NCBI RefSeq assembly: GCF_003719335.1
Contig: NZ_RIAS01000016.1
Coordinates: 1-64,000 of the forward strand
Origin: Paenibacillus amylolyticus
GTDB taxonomy: Bacteria > Bacillota > Bacilli > Paenibacillales > Paenibacillaceae
Direction of reading: 5' to 3'
Length of the DNA stretch: 64,000 nt
Below are positions 28,504 to 37,184 of the stretch, in pieces (the first letter of the stretch is position 1; each line of letters begins with the position of its first letter). Position numbers and translations under genes: made by a program. The notes under the pieces were generated by a model. That model was not told the DNA's origin. It did not search any database and saw nothing but the letters and a program-made list of their open reading frames with translations.

Positions 28504-29295
28504 TTAATTGTTGGTTCCAATATGAAAGTGATCTTTATGATTTACATCTTCAACGAACTTACTTAACGACAAGCCATGTTGAGTATGGTAACGAATTTCT
28601 TTGACATTTGTATGATCTTGACAAATTTGCATGAAAAATTTCTGGATTTCAATCGACATAGTAGTATTTTGGTTGTCGCGATTGCGGAGTCGATCGTTTT
28701 ACGATCATCATGCTTACTATGTTCTGGTGTATGATGACCATCAATAAGTGAACAATCGTTGATTTGCAATCTATAATTTGTTTGCTGAAAGAATTTATTT
28801 GCAATTTCTTTAAGGGTCTGACTTGTAGTCGTTGTAACCCAAGAGTGATCCAACTGGCAACTTTTTTCTACACCATCTGCACGTGCTCCATCAGGGGTAT
28901 AATTATAATTGATAAGGGATTCAGTCTGACTAAGGACTCGTACCCACCCCATGGGAGATATACCAATCGCAGCTGCCATGTAGTTTCGGGACCTTGCACC
29001 GAAAATTCCATCAGCATCAAGACCGACCAGGGCCTGAAACTGCTTTACATTTGCTTCTGTATTGGCGTCAAACGTTGTTGCTTGTATTATCGATTTTGGG
29101 GATGTCTCCCCAAGCTGCTTCTTCTGATGCACCGAAAGTAGCACGGTACTCCTGCAGATTTTCCTTTAGGACTGAAACCATCTCATGTACATCGTTCAAT
29201 CTATATGAAGTCTGCCATGTGGTAGTAAAGGCTGCGTTAGCGTTTGCATTACCTATAGCACAAATGTTGTTATGCGCAATAATTCCAGTTGTCAT
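28504..29295 (-). pseudogene. Broken PG-binding / M15-like peptidase gene
   Basis: Reading across frames gives an intact-looking architecture. The N-terminus is MTTGIIAHNNICAIGNANAN. After a frame change near 29085 comes a peptidoglycan-binding domain (NVKQFQALVGLDADGIFGAR). Then there is a zinc-peptidase segment (DCSLIDGHHTPEHSKHD) and, after further frame changes near 28620, a C-terminus with KDHFHIGTNN ending at 28504. The HxxxxxxD ... HxH layout fits the M15 / murein endopeptidase fold. At least two frameshifts make it non-functional as sequenced. It lies upstream of, and on the same strand as, the giant-protein operon, so it may once have been part of it. Confidence 0.72.
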
Positions 29296-29755
29296 TGAGT
29301 TGTCCTTCTTTCATTTAGGAGTCAAAGCCATAGTTATTGGCACGATTATGAGCATGAAGCATAATCACTCCATTTACTAGCCACTTTGTCTTAACAAAAA
29401 TTAGGTTATCCATGTGTCTCTTTATTAATACAAAATTAAAAAATTCATATTAGAGATAAGAACTTGAATCAATGATTACCGAATTGTAAGAACTTTTTCT
29501 AATGGCCTATCAGGTGTAAATCTAATCCGTTTTGTTTAAATAAAGGCTTCAAAAATACTACAAAATTTATTTATAATGTACCGAGAATATCGACCTAGTA
29601 CATCCGCAATGAGCTTATCTGTAAAAATTTCCACAAAATAAGGGTGTTTTATGTATAAAAGATGCAAAAGATATCTCAAAGATTTTATAAATAGTTTTAA
29701 CTTCAAGATTAATAAAACAAATTACAAAAACTTAAAACGATTAGGAGGATGAACA
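29296..29755. other. Intergenic stretch between divergent units
   Basis: AT-rich DNA between the broken peptidase gene and the 79-aa gene. It should hold both promoters; I cannot fix a start point. No gene or transposon end is seen. Confidence 0.35.
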
Positions 29756-29995
29756 ATGGAATTGAAGGGATCAAAAGAATCACATAAGGCTCATGATCAT
29801 ATTTTAGAAACTGGATGGCAGGTATTCTGTAATGATCCAAGTCACTTTGGGACATCATGGGGGAAGTGTTATAAGACCAGTGTGGAGGCATATGCGGCAA
29901 GGACAGCTCATGATAACGCCAAACATGGTACGGTAGAAACTGCAGGAAGCGTACAAGGAAGTTGCAGGAAACCAACAGGTGATTTTGGAGATTGA
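29756..29995 (+). CDS. Small hypothetical protein (79 aa)
   Basis: ATG 29756 follows TTAGGAGGAT, a strong ribosome binding site. The 79-aa product is charged and rich in His and Gly with three cysteines (CNDPSHFGTSWGKCYKTS). It resembles no family I know. It stands alone in the cargo just before the left-end relic at 30169. It might be an immunity or antitoxin-type small protein, but nothing in the sequence proves this. Confidence 0.5.
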   Translation: MELKGSKESHKAHDHILETGWQVFCNDPSHFGTSWGKCYKTSVEAYAARTAHDNAKHGTVETAGSVQGSCRKPTGDFGD

Positions 29996-30146
29996 TATAT
30001 GATAGTACTACTAATGGAAATAAAATATGAAAACTAAAAGAGAGAATTGTTTTGTGAATTTGGATCACACAAATTGTCGAGTTAGTTAATTGTAAATCAA
30101 ATTAATAAATGATCAAGAAGGGGCATTTCGCAGAACGAGAAAACCC

Positions 30147-30319
30147 ACCGTAAGGTTGACGACCTTACGGTCGAGGGACAAGAACATGATCGCATTGAAG
30201 AGTCGCTATTTTAGCGGCTTTTTTATGTTATCGGTACAAGTGTGTCGTGGGACAAGAACCTCACCGATTTCCGTATTGGACAAGAACATGTTCCTAATGT
30301 AGATTAGGCGTATATCTAA
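30147..30319 (+). repeat. Left-end relic D with upstream hairpin
   Basis: From 30169 (GGTCGAG instead of TGTCGAG) the sequence follows the left end: site 1 GGACAAGAACATGATCG, the hairpin with T6, a broken inverted pair, site 4 GGACAAGAACATGTTCC and the closing GTATATCTAA at 30319. The mutated terminal base should prevent use as an end. A perfect 10-bp hairpin ACCGTAAGGT / ACCTTACGGT (30147-30171) abuts and overlaps the terminal bases. Confidence 0.75.
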
Positions 30320-30460
30320 TTGTTATTTTGCTGTAAAAGGGAAGGTATGTCAGATAATTTGTCGAATTATTACAGCTAAAGATGTAAAGAACTGACATCA
30401 TGGAATAACCGTAAAAGAAGATTATTCAAGAGATTGTGGTATTAGGAGTGTTGTTCAATA

Positions 30461-31135
30461 ATGTTGTTTACACCAGATTATATTGAAAACTTACTAAGCA
30501 CTTTAAGCGAAACATGGATTCCAAATGAACTAGCTACTCTTTACAGCAATTCCCGAACGGAAATGAACATCCGTGATAAATTCAACATCCAATTTGCTAA
30601 AGCTCTCAAAGACAATGACACATACTTTATTCAGCGTGAGTGGAAAAGAAGAGACTTGGCAATAATTCGGTATCAATATAAGCAGACAGAGCCGGTCGCT
30701 TTGTTTGAATTCAAGGCACGACATGCTTGGTTTATTGCTAGTACTGAACGAGGGAAAAGTAATGGGGAAAGTGGATATGATAAGGTATTTTACGGCGATT
30801 ATGGTGTAAAAAATGGTGTAATACAGGATATCAATAAACAGGCTACATATTCAGAGAAAATCCCTTGTTACAATATTTTGATTGGTGTAAATCCTATGAG
30901 CAGAATTCCTGATAAATATACTGTTTTCAGTAAGGATTGCAAGGAAATCAAGCGTATTAACAAATCTTTTGATAAGTTCGGAAGCGCCGTGGAGATTAAG
31001 GAGTTATGTAATTCTAACGTTAAGAGATTTTGCGATGAACGAGATCACGATTTCTTTACTTTGGAGTACAACATTGGTAAGGCGCTCGACATAGAATGGG
31101 AAATGCTCTTATGGGGTATCTATAGGACTCCTTGA
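30461..31135 (+). CDS. PD-(D/E)xK nuclease-like protein
   Basis: 224 aa. RRDLAIIRY followed about 12 residues later by VALFEFKARHAW gives the D-(x)n-ExK arrangement of the PD-(D/E)xK nuclease fold (Asp near 67, Glu-x-Lys near 85-87). The rest is unrecognised. ATG 30461 follows TAGGAGTG. Orphan in the cargo with no methylase nearby, so more likely a defence or stand-alone nuclease than a classical restriction enzyme. Confidence 0.6.
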   Translation: MLFTPDYIENLLSTLSETWIPNELATLYSNSRTEMNIRDKFNIQFAKALKDNDTYFIQREWKRRDLAIIRYQYKQTEPVALFEFKARHAWFIASTERGKSNGESGYDKVFYGDYGVKNGVIQDINKQATYSEKIPCYNILIGVNPMSRIPDKYTVFSKDCKEIKRINKSFDKFGSAVEIKELCNSNVKRFCDERDHDFFTLEYNIGKALDIEWEMLLWGIYRTP

Positions 31136-31658
31136 TTCATTCTTATAAGAAATAAAGTATAGAAAAATATTCCACACGAGTTGGCTTAATGCTTTATATT
31201 AAGATTCCGATTTACATGGCTGATACACATATTCGTGAGGTGTTCATTATTGAAAGAGGTTGTGCCATTTGCTCCCACAGTATAGCTTCATTTTAAAACA
31301 GGAATACTAGTTTCTAAGGATTGACAATGAAGGGCGAGACCTGCTGGAAATAAAAAGAGGGCCATGGTAGGATTCGTGTAAAAATGAAAGGTCCGCAGAG
31401 ATGCACTACAGAGAAGTTTACAATTATCTAGAAACCTCAGCAGGTATTTCTTGATAAAAATTTATCGGATTGGAATGTAGAGGAGATTTAGTGGTGAAAT
31501 TCAGCGTGTAGAGTACATTCAAATTTGAAATCGAGTGAGTTTTGGACATTAAAATTTCGAATGGAAATGACGAAATCAGACCTCATGGATCCCGTGTGGT
31601 CGTTGATAAGGACCCTCAACAGAAGTCTTAACAAAGTGCTAATGTACTTTTTAATTTT
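31136..31658. other. Intergenic stretch, no gene seen
   Basis: I see no credible reading frame or transposon end. It probably carries the promoter of the AbiGi-like gene in its last 100 bases. Confidence 0.35.
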
Positions 31659-32382
31659 ATGACTGAATTACAATATCTAAAAAAAACTTTACAGAAGAAA
31701 GCTTTAATTCCTCGATATTATGAAGAAGATATATCGTATCTTAGTATAACTGGCTATGATAGAATAGCTTTTCCCATGAAGTGCTTTTGTGATATTCATC
31801 TAAACAAACTTGCTCCCCATATGGAGTTTTACGGCTATTATGGGATAGGTATCACTAAGATTTGGGGGATGTTTCAAGGTATACAACCTATACAGTACAT
31901 AAATAGAGACTCGTATTTGGCTAAGGATTTTTTTACAATATTTTTTGAGGCAATTCACAGTGATGAGGAAAATGAACTATAAATAGGTATAACAATTATT
32001 TGTTAACCAATCTGTTGTTTATGAAGCCTTTGATCGGACCGATGCATAGAAATGATAAGTATGTTAACAAGAATTTTCATGATGAAAAAGAATGGCGATT
32101 TATTCCTAAATTCAATCAAACTGAAACAGATCTTTCATTGTTAATTCCTGAAGAGCAGTTAATTCCTCAAACAATCAACTTGTACTCTGACGGCATTTCG
32201 CAAAATAATGCTCTCTGTTTGCATTTAGATTATTAAGAAATAAAGTATTTAATAGTTAAGGATCCTTTTGATAAGGAGGAAATGATTAAATATATATTAG
32301 ATGATTTGGATTTAGACATGACTGGGAAACTAAATTTAATTGCCAATATTTTAGTTTACAAAGATATATGGGAGGATTGGTA
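31659..32382 (+). pseudogene. AbiGi-like antitoxin, decayed
   Basis: The first frame (31659-31982) carries CFCDIHLNKLAPHMEFYGYY, GIGITKIWGMFQGIQPIQYI, characteristic of the AbiGi family of abortive-infection antitoxins. The frame then shifts near 31980: MKPLIGPMHRNDKYVNKNFH, DEKEWRFIPK follow in another frame. An in-frame TAA at 32234-32236 interrupts the C-terminus (EIKYLIVKDPFDKEEM), which would end at 32382. With one frameshift and one nonsense codon the gene is inactive. It directly precedes an AbiGii-like relic, matching the known AbiG gene order. Confidence 0.68.
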
Positions 32383-32384
32383 GT

Positions 32385-33300
32385 TTGATGTTTGCAAACT
32401 TTAGAAGTTCATTTAGAAAGGATAGACAACAAGTTACTATCCCTAAAGAAATTATCGCTTTTCTTAGTGGCCAACTACCTGAGAATTTCGAGTATACTAG
32501 AACTAATCATGAAGGCGCATTAGTCTTACAACCTAAAGATGTAGATAATACACCTATAAGCATTTCGTTTTACTACCTGATGAGTTCTAACAAGCTGAAA
32601 TGCTAACTGAATATTTGTACCGAACACAAGAGAAGATTCCGATCACAGATGGTAAAGTAACGATAAATGGTGAGTCTTTTGAATTATCCGACTTAGTAAA
32701 TTCCCATTCAATACAGAAGGATCTAGCGATATTCAGTTTGTAATTTCAGCTCCATCCTCAGAGACCGAATTCCCTATTACTATAGAAGGTGGGGGGGGTT
32801 ACAAAAAAATTATGATACAGAAAAAACTTCATCCTAATATAAATGAATCCTTTATCTTTGAAAGTATTGGGTATCTACCGTTTGTCATCTCATATACATT
32901 AAATGAAGCGAACTCAGTATCAATGCTAAGTTTAAAATAGATATTGTTAAATCAGAAAGTGTTTCTGAGATCGTTGATAGTCTGCTTTTGTTTGATGCAT
33001 GTTTAAATGGTAAATATTTTATTTTTAGTTAAATATTACATTTTTTTGATTCAGAAGTCCATGATAATGGAATTAAGAGAACAATAGCTTTTTGGAATAA
33101 AGTTATTGTATTAGAAAAATTTCTTGATGTTGAATTCATTCCCGAGTTACCTATATCTTAAGAAGATTCTATATGGTTCGGAAGGTTACACAGGTCTTTA
33201 ATCGAGGGAAAACCCTACAAAGAATATATACAGTTGAATTCATTCACTCTTCATGGAACTCAACTAGAACGCTTGCTTGTATTCGCATATAACGCGCAAC
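32385..33300 (+). pseudogene. AbiGii-like toxin, decayed
   Basis: It begins 3 bp after the AbiGi-like gene with MFANFRSSFRKDRQQVTIPK and IIAFLSGQLPENFEY, then breaks into fragments in several frames: EMLTEYLYRTQEKIPITDGK near 32600, FPFNTEGSSDIQFVISAPSS near 32700 and FWNKVIVLEKFLDVEFIPE near 33095. It continues to about 33300. The fragments read as the AbiGii toxin partner of AbiGi. At least three frameshifts and stops make it dead. AbiG is a two-gene abortive phage-infection system; both halves have decayed together. Confidence 0.6.
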
Positions 33301-33512
33301 GAAGAGTTAATCGATGATCGTCCGCTCGTCAGACAACTGACGATGTGCGTCTGATCGATTTTCAAGCGATTTCACTTGGCATCGGGAATGTCGATCCAGC
33401 ACCGCCGTTGTATGAAGAAGACTGCAACAGCCGGTAAAAATGTATGAATTGCAGGATTGTTGCGTATCCTAAGTCCGAAGCTAGCATGACAACGAATATG
33501 GAGGTTGACATC

Positions 33513-33917
33513 ATGAAGGAACAGAACGGCCAGTCGTCTGCGGTCACGGACCCCAGACGACTGTTGAACGGAACAATCTTTAACGAAACACAGGAAGTTT
33601 TGATGGTTTTCGGAGGAGAGGGGCAAGGTGGCTTCGATAATTCCATTATTTCGCTTCAGCCGGGACAACATACTGTTGACGGTTTTGATTGCGATGGATT
33701 TTACCTGCCAAGTGATCGGACAGTCGGCCAAATTGTTGATACGGCGAAACAAGGTCCAGCAGCAGTGAAAATTAAAGACTACCAGACTATGAAAGTGACT
33801 CAGGACGGTAATTTCTATGTACTGGACACGCACAACTGGGGGGTATACCGCCAAGGGGAGCTAAACTGGGATATCCGGGATTACACTTACCAGCAAGTGA
33901 AAGAGTGGTCGGAGTAA
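33513..33917 (+). CDS. Hypothetical cargo protein (134 aa)
   Basis: Unrecognised protein. The start at 33513 is chosen because ATGGAGGTTG supplies a ribosome binding site; in-frame ATGs at 33444 and 33486 lack one. It has a beta-rich pattern with repeated Gly (LMVFGGEGQGGFDNSIISL, PGQHTVDGFDCDGFYLPS) and no membrane segment. GC content is higher than the AT-rich defence cargo around it. It ends 16 bp before left-end relic E. The bases 33310-33443 carry a short fragment reading RLIDFQAISLGIGNVDPAPP, of unknown origin. Confidence 0.55.
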   Translation: MKEQNGQSSAVTDPRRLLNGTIFNETQEVLMVFGGEGQGGFDNSIISLQPGQHTVDGFDCDGFYLPSDRTVGQIVDTAKQGPAAVKIKDYQTMKVTQDGNFYVLDTHNWGVYRQGELNWDIRDYTYQQVKEWSE

Positions 33918-33933
33918 GTATAGACGAAACAAC

Positions 33934-34062
33934 TGTCGAGGGACAAAAACATGTTCCCATTAAAGTCGCTATTTTAGCGGTTTTTTTATTTTATCGGTAC
34001 AAGTTCTTGTCCTAAGCTAAGGACAAGAACATAGTCCGATTACCGATTAGATGTATATCTAA
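33934..34062 (+). repeat. Left-end relic E
   Basis: Terminal TGTCGAG is intact, followed by GGACAAAAACATGTTCC, the hairpin with T7, GGTACAAGTTCTTGTCC and a fused last site GGACAAGAACATAGTCC, closing with TTAGAT-GTAT-ATCTAA. At 129 bp it lacks one of the four sites. Preceding bases are ACAAC. It could still be partly active. The segment 34063-34269 holds no gene but a T-rich hairpin-like region near 34175-34205. Confidence 0.78.
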
Positions 34063-34269
34063 TTATTGGTATGCAGTTAAAGCTTATTAACTAATCCACT
34101 TGTAGCAGGAATTGAAATCATACAGAATGCAGGTATTGAGGTTGTTACCGGTTGAGGAGAAGATGTGAAAACGGAGCACGCTAACCTGCGGTGCTCCGTT
34201 TTTGTTGTTGTATATTTGATTAGAATTCAACGATTCTCGAAATCATTACAGTAAATTGTCGATTTTCTT

Positions 34270-35733
34270 TTATAAGTTGTACCCACCTTCAGGAGTAAAT
34301 TCCCACCACTTAAGGTTGGCAAATGGTTTGCGAAGTGCATTTGTTCCGCAGTGTATCTCACCCAGCATCTCATGGTAACTGTACCAGTCATCAATGAATC
34401 GGACGTCCCGTTCTGGGAGCGCATTACGGAAGGCAAGCTCAAATTCGTCTTCCCCGTTTATAACAGGTCCATAGGGTTTGGGAACTAAACTCGTATTGTT
34501 GATCACCAAATGATTAACCATATCGAGGAAAAAAGCTGCCGTACGTTTGTCAATCGGCGAGCGTGGATGAAATAACACTGGAATCTCGATAATGTCCACA
34601 TCGCTTAGGTCTAAATTCTCAATCAAGATTCGCCGGTTAATATCCATGCATTTTTGGAAGTACTTATTTTCGCTCCAAAAGTGAACATCAGACAACAGCT
34701 CTCGAACCGTTGTTTCCGCTGAAACACTCTGCCCGTCGCTACTATGGAATAGACCTTTGAACATTATTGTTTCGCCGTGACCTTCTTGAACCAAACGGTC
34801 AAGCACTGCTTTAGCTCGCATTGGAGAGGCAACTAACATTTTAAACCCTTTGTCGTTCGCCGCCGGAACGAAGCAGAGAATTTCATCTACATGGCCTACT
34901 GAAAGCCAATCTGTAAATATTTCAATCGGGCTTTGAACTTTTTGAGCGTGAAGAAGGTGACGCAAGTGCGGCATAATTTGACGGGCACCTTCCTGATAGT
35001 TTCCGTAAGCACGACCTCCGAAGATGATTCGCCCAAATGGGTAATGACGTCCCTTTACGGTAACGGGTGGACTTACTTCCAAGTTTCCGAACGAATCGAG
35101 TGAATTAGGGGTGCTTCCTCCTACCTGGAAGTGACCAAAATCAGGTCCTAAGATTCGTTTTTCCGGAAAATCGTCGAGACCTCTGTCTCGTGGGCTGTCA
35201 AAGACAACTGGCAAGCTGTGGGTGGGACCTTCGCAATATCCAATTTCGATCTCATCTTGTATCCAGCGATCGCCATTGTTTTCATCAAAGGGTATTTGGT
35301 GCAATGAGACGCCAAGACTGTTGCATGCGCTAGCAAGACCTTCGATAAATTTTGAGTTTTCACCTTCTTCAGTACCAGGAATGATACATGTAAACACCTC
35401 CTTGACAGGAAGTGTGTTCGGTGTCATGATCCAAGGTGCTACGCGGAAAACCACTGTGTCTATAGCGGCCGGTATACCTCCCGTCCGACGCAAATGTAAT
35501 TCTAACGTGATCATTCCCTCAAAAAAGGGACCTGGTAGATCATAAGCTTCAATTAATAAGTTCTCTCCACGGGGATCCAGTGGTGTAGAATACGAAAGTG
35601 ATTCTTGATTAGATTTGCGCCCCAGAATTGTCTCCATAGTTCCGTTGGCTTGCTTACGGAATACTGCGAAACGACCAGCTGTTTCGGGCGGGGTGTAGAG
35701 AATCAGTTCAATCCCCTCTGGCAAACTTTCCAA
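34270..35733 (-). CDS. Protein-arginine deiminase, 5'-truncated
   Basis: Clear bacterial homologue of animal PAD. In the TTG-start numbering: GDRWIQDEIEIGY (catalytic Asp, about 160), GPDFGHFQVGG, VGHVDEILCFVP (catalytic His and Asp, about 276-278) and GEIHCGTNALRKP (catalytic Cys, about 460, near-identical to the human PAD4 site). It would convert peptidyl-arginine to citrulline. PAD similarity continues upstream in frame to about 35865 (WVWGKGQPGAIVLVNNDRD, the PAD middle domain), then meets a stop at 35875-35877. There is no standard start before the TTG at 35733 and no ribosome binding site, so the N-terminal domain was cut off by a rearrangement near 35865. Probably unexpressed or a 487-aa remnant. 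Confidence 0.82.
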   Translation of the reverse strand: MESLPEGIELILYTPPETAGRFAVFRKQANGTMETILGRKSNQESLSYSTPLDPRGENLLIEAYDLPGPFFEGMITLELHLRRTGGIPAAIDTVVFRVAPWIMTPNTLPVKEVFTCIIPGTEEGENSKFIEGLASACNSLGVSLHQIPFDENNGDRWIQDEIEIGYCEGPTHSLPVVFDSPRDRGLDDFPEKRILGPDFGHFQVGGSTPNSLDSFGNLEVSPPVTVKGRHYPFGRIIFGGRAYGNYQEGARQIMPHLRHLLHAQKVQSPIEIFTDWLSVGHVDEILCFVPAANDKGFKMLVASPMRAKAVLDRLVQEGHGETIMFKGLFHSSDGQSVSAETTVRELLSDVHFWSENKYFQKCMDINRRILIENLDLSDVDIIEIPVLFHPRSPIDKRTAAFFLDMVNHLVINNTSLVPKPYGPVINGEDEFELAFRNALPERDVRFIDDWYSYHEMLGEIHCGTNALRKPFANLKWWEFTPEGGYNL

Positions 35734-35975
35734 ACCTGTAGGTCGAACAATTAGAGGAGAAAGTTCTGAGTGTTCATTTTGATTAGGAGAAAGGTCGGAA
35801 CTGTCGCGGTCGTTGTTAACCAGTACAATTGCTCCAGGTTGACCTTTACCCCAAACCCAGTTTTCTCGGTTGATTTAGATACAGATCATTATCGGAAACA
35901 TATTGTAGAGCGTTTGAAAACTGGTAAAGTGTTGAGTCAAATGCTCATAGATTTCAGATCCAGATGGGGGTAATT

Positions 35976-36581
35976 ATGAGCGATCCTTATAACCGCGAGT
36001 CCGAACTGAAGGAGCGGTTTAACCGATTCGTCGCGGACAAAATAACAGGCAATCCCGAAGACTATTATTCTAAATTGTCAGTTGACGACTTTGAAGACCT
36101 TAAGACCACACTCAGGGACATCCACAATATCATAACTTACAGAACGACGATCCGCTTCATTGAATGGGTTAGTGAGCATTTCCCTTACGTCAGAGAAAAT
36201 TATAAAGTTTATTTAGATCAAGTATTAAACACCAAGCCAAGCGAGAATGGATATGACCTTGTGGTCACAGGAGATATCAATGTTATAGCTGAGATAAAAT
36301 GTAACAAGCCGATTATGAACGGCTTTAAGTTTGGTGCTCAACAGAAAACGGGTCTGATAAAGGACATCTATGGTTTACTTGTAGGTAAGACCAAAGTGAA
36401 GTCGATCAAGCCGGCTGAAGCATTCAAATTCTTGGTGATCTATGATTTTGGTGACCATACACTACTCGCCGCGCAGCATCTAATCAAGAACCTTTCGGCT
36501 GATCTGAAGGACAAAGTTTTACTATATAAAGAAGAAAGCGTATTGGATCTAGACAAGGTATATATTGTGTTTATTAAGTAA
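35976..36581 (+). CDS. PD-(D/E)xK nuclease-like protein
   Basis: About 201 aa. GYDLVVTGDINVIAEIKCNKP (about residues 88-108) gives Asp and Glu-x-Lys of the PD-(D/E)xK fold, preceded by an alpha-helical N-terminus. ATG 35976 follows GATGGGGG; an upstream in-frame ATG at 35964 is possible but overlaps that site. Immediately before it an open stretch (about 35860-35973, VDLDTDHYRKHIVERL) is probably the tail of a lost gene joined to the PAD truncation point. A restriction or defence nuclease is the best guess; no methylase partner is present. Confidence 0.58.
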   Translation: MSDPYNRESELKERFNRFVADKITGNPEDYYSKLSVDDFEDLKTTLRDIHNIITYRTTIRFIEWVSEHFPYVRENYKVYLDQVLNTKPSENGYDLVVTGDINVIAEIKCNKPIMNGFKFGAQQKTGLIKDIYGLLVGKTKVKSIKPAEAFKFLVIYDFGDHTLLAAQHLIKNLSADLKDKVLLYKEESVLDLDKVYIVFIK

Positions 36582-36631
36582 CACGGATCGTAGAGTTAAT
36601 AATGAACAAGAAATGAGTTGCAGAGATTACA

Positions 36632-36976
36632 ATGGACTATTTAGATCAATACAATCTCCGCCAGCATAAGGTAGCTGTAGATGCCGCTGTCCGTGCAGGT
36701 GTAGGCTTCATCGTCTATACCAGCGTAGTCGATGCTGAGAACAGCTCCCTGTTCCTTGCGCCAGTATACCGTGCCACAGATATCCGTGAATACGGCATTC
36801 CGTATGCTTTCATGCGCAACAACTGATCTGGAGGAGAACGAAGTCGGCTCCATTCAGGCCGTGAAGGCCGGCGCTCCTTGGCTGACCTCAGCAGAAGACG
36901 GCAAGGTAGGCTGGGCTACGCGCAGTGATTATGCTAAAGCAGTAGCGGCTGAATGGATTTTGTTTTCTTTAAATTA
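36632..36976 (+). pseudogene. Fragment of NmrA-like NAD(P)H-binding protein
   Basis: QHKVAVDAAVRAGVGFIVYT and YRATDIREYGIPYAFMRNN are internal pieces of an NmrA/SDR-type quinone or azo reductase. The frame changes near 36823, then EVGSIQAVKAGAPWL, KVGWATRSDYAKAVAAE follow. Both ends of the gene are missing, so it is an inactive fragment. It has ordinary chromosomal base composition, unlike the AT-rich genes beside it, suggesting capture of housekeeping DNA. Confidence 0.7.
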
Positions 36977-37055
36977 GATGGTAATGAGTTTTGATGAGTG
37001 AATTAAGTCGAATTTACCTCAGTACAGGCTCAAAATACAGCAGACTAGTTACTTG

Positions 37056-37083
37056 TTAAACTAAAGGGCTGATTAGTCTGAAA
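37056..37083. repeat. TTAAACTA palindromic repeat copy
   Basis: TTAAACTAAAGGGCTGATTAGTCTGAA is a mutated copy of the palindrome at 8417-8456, in the gap before the 612-aa gene. Confidence 0.45.
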
Positions 37084-37184
37084 CCATTAGACCATTTAAG
37101 GTTACCATATCGAGAGTTTAGATCTAATGATTATGTTTCTTTTTACGTTCTACATTCAACAAATACTTAATAATGAGGTGTCTG

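Noticed and set aside
35770..35973. 67-codon plus-strand frame before the PD-(D/E)xK gene
   Set aside because: Its first third is antisense to PAD coding sequence; only 35860-35973 may be a remnant tail of another gene, without a start.
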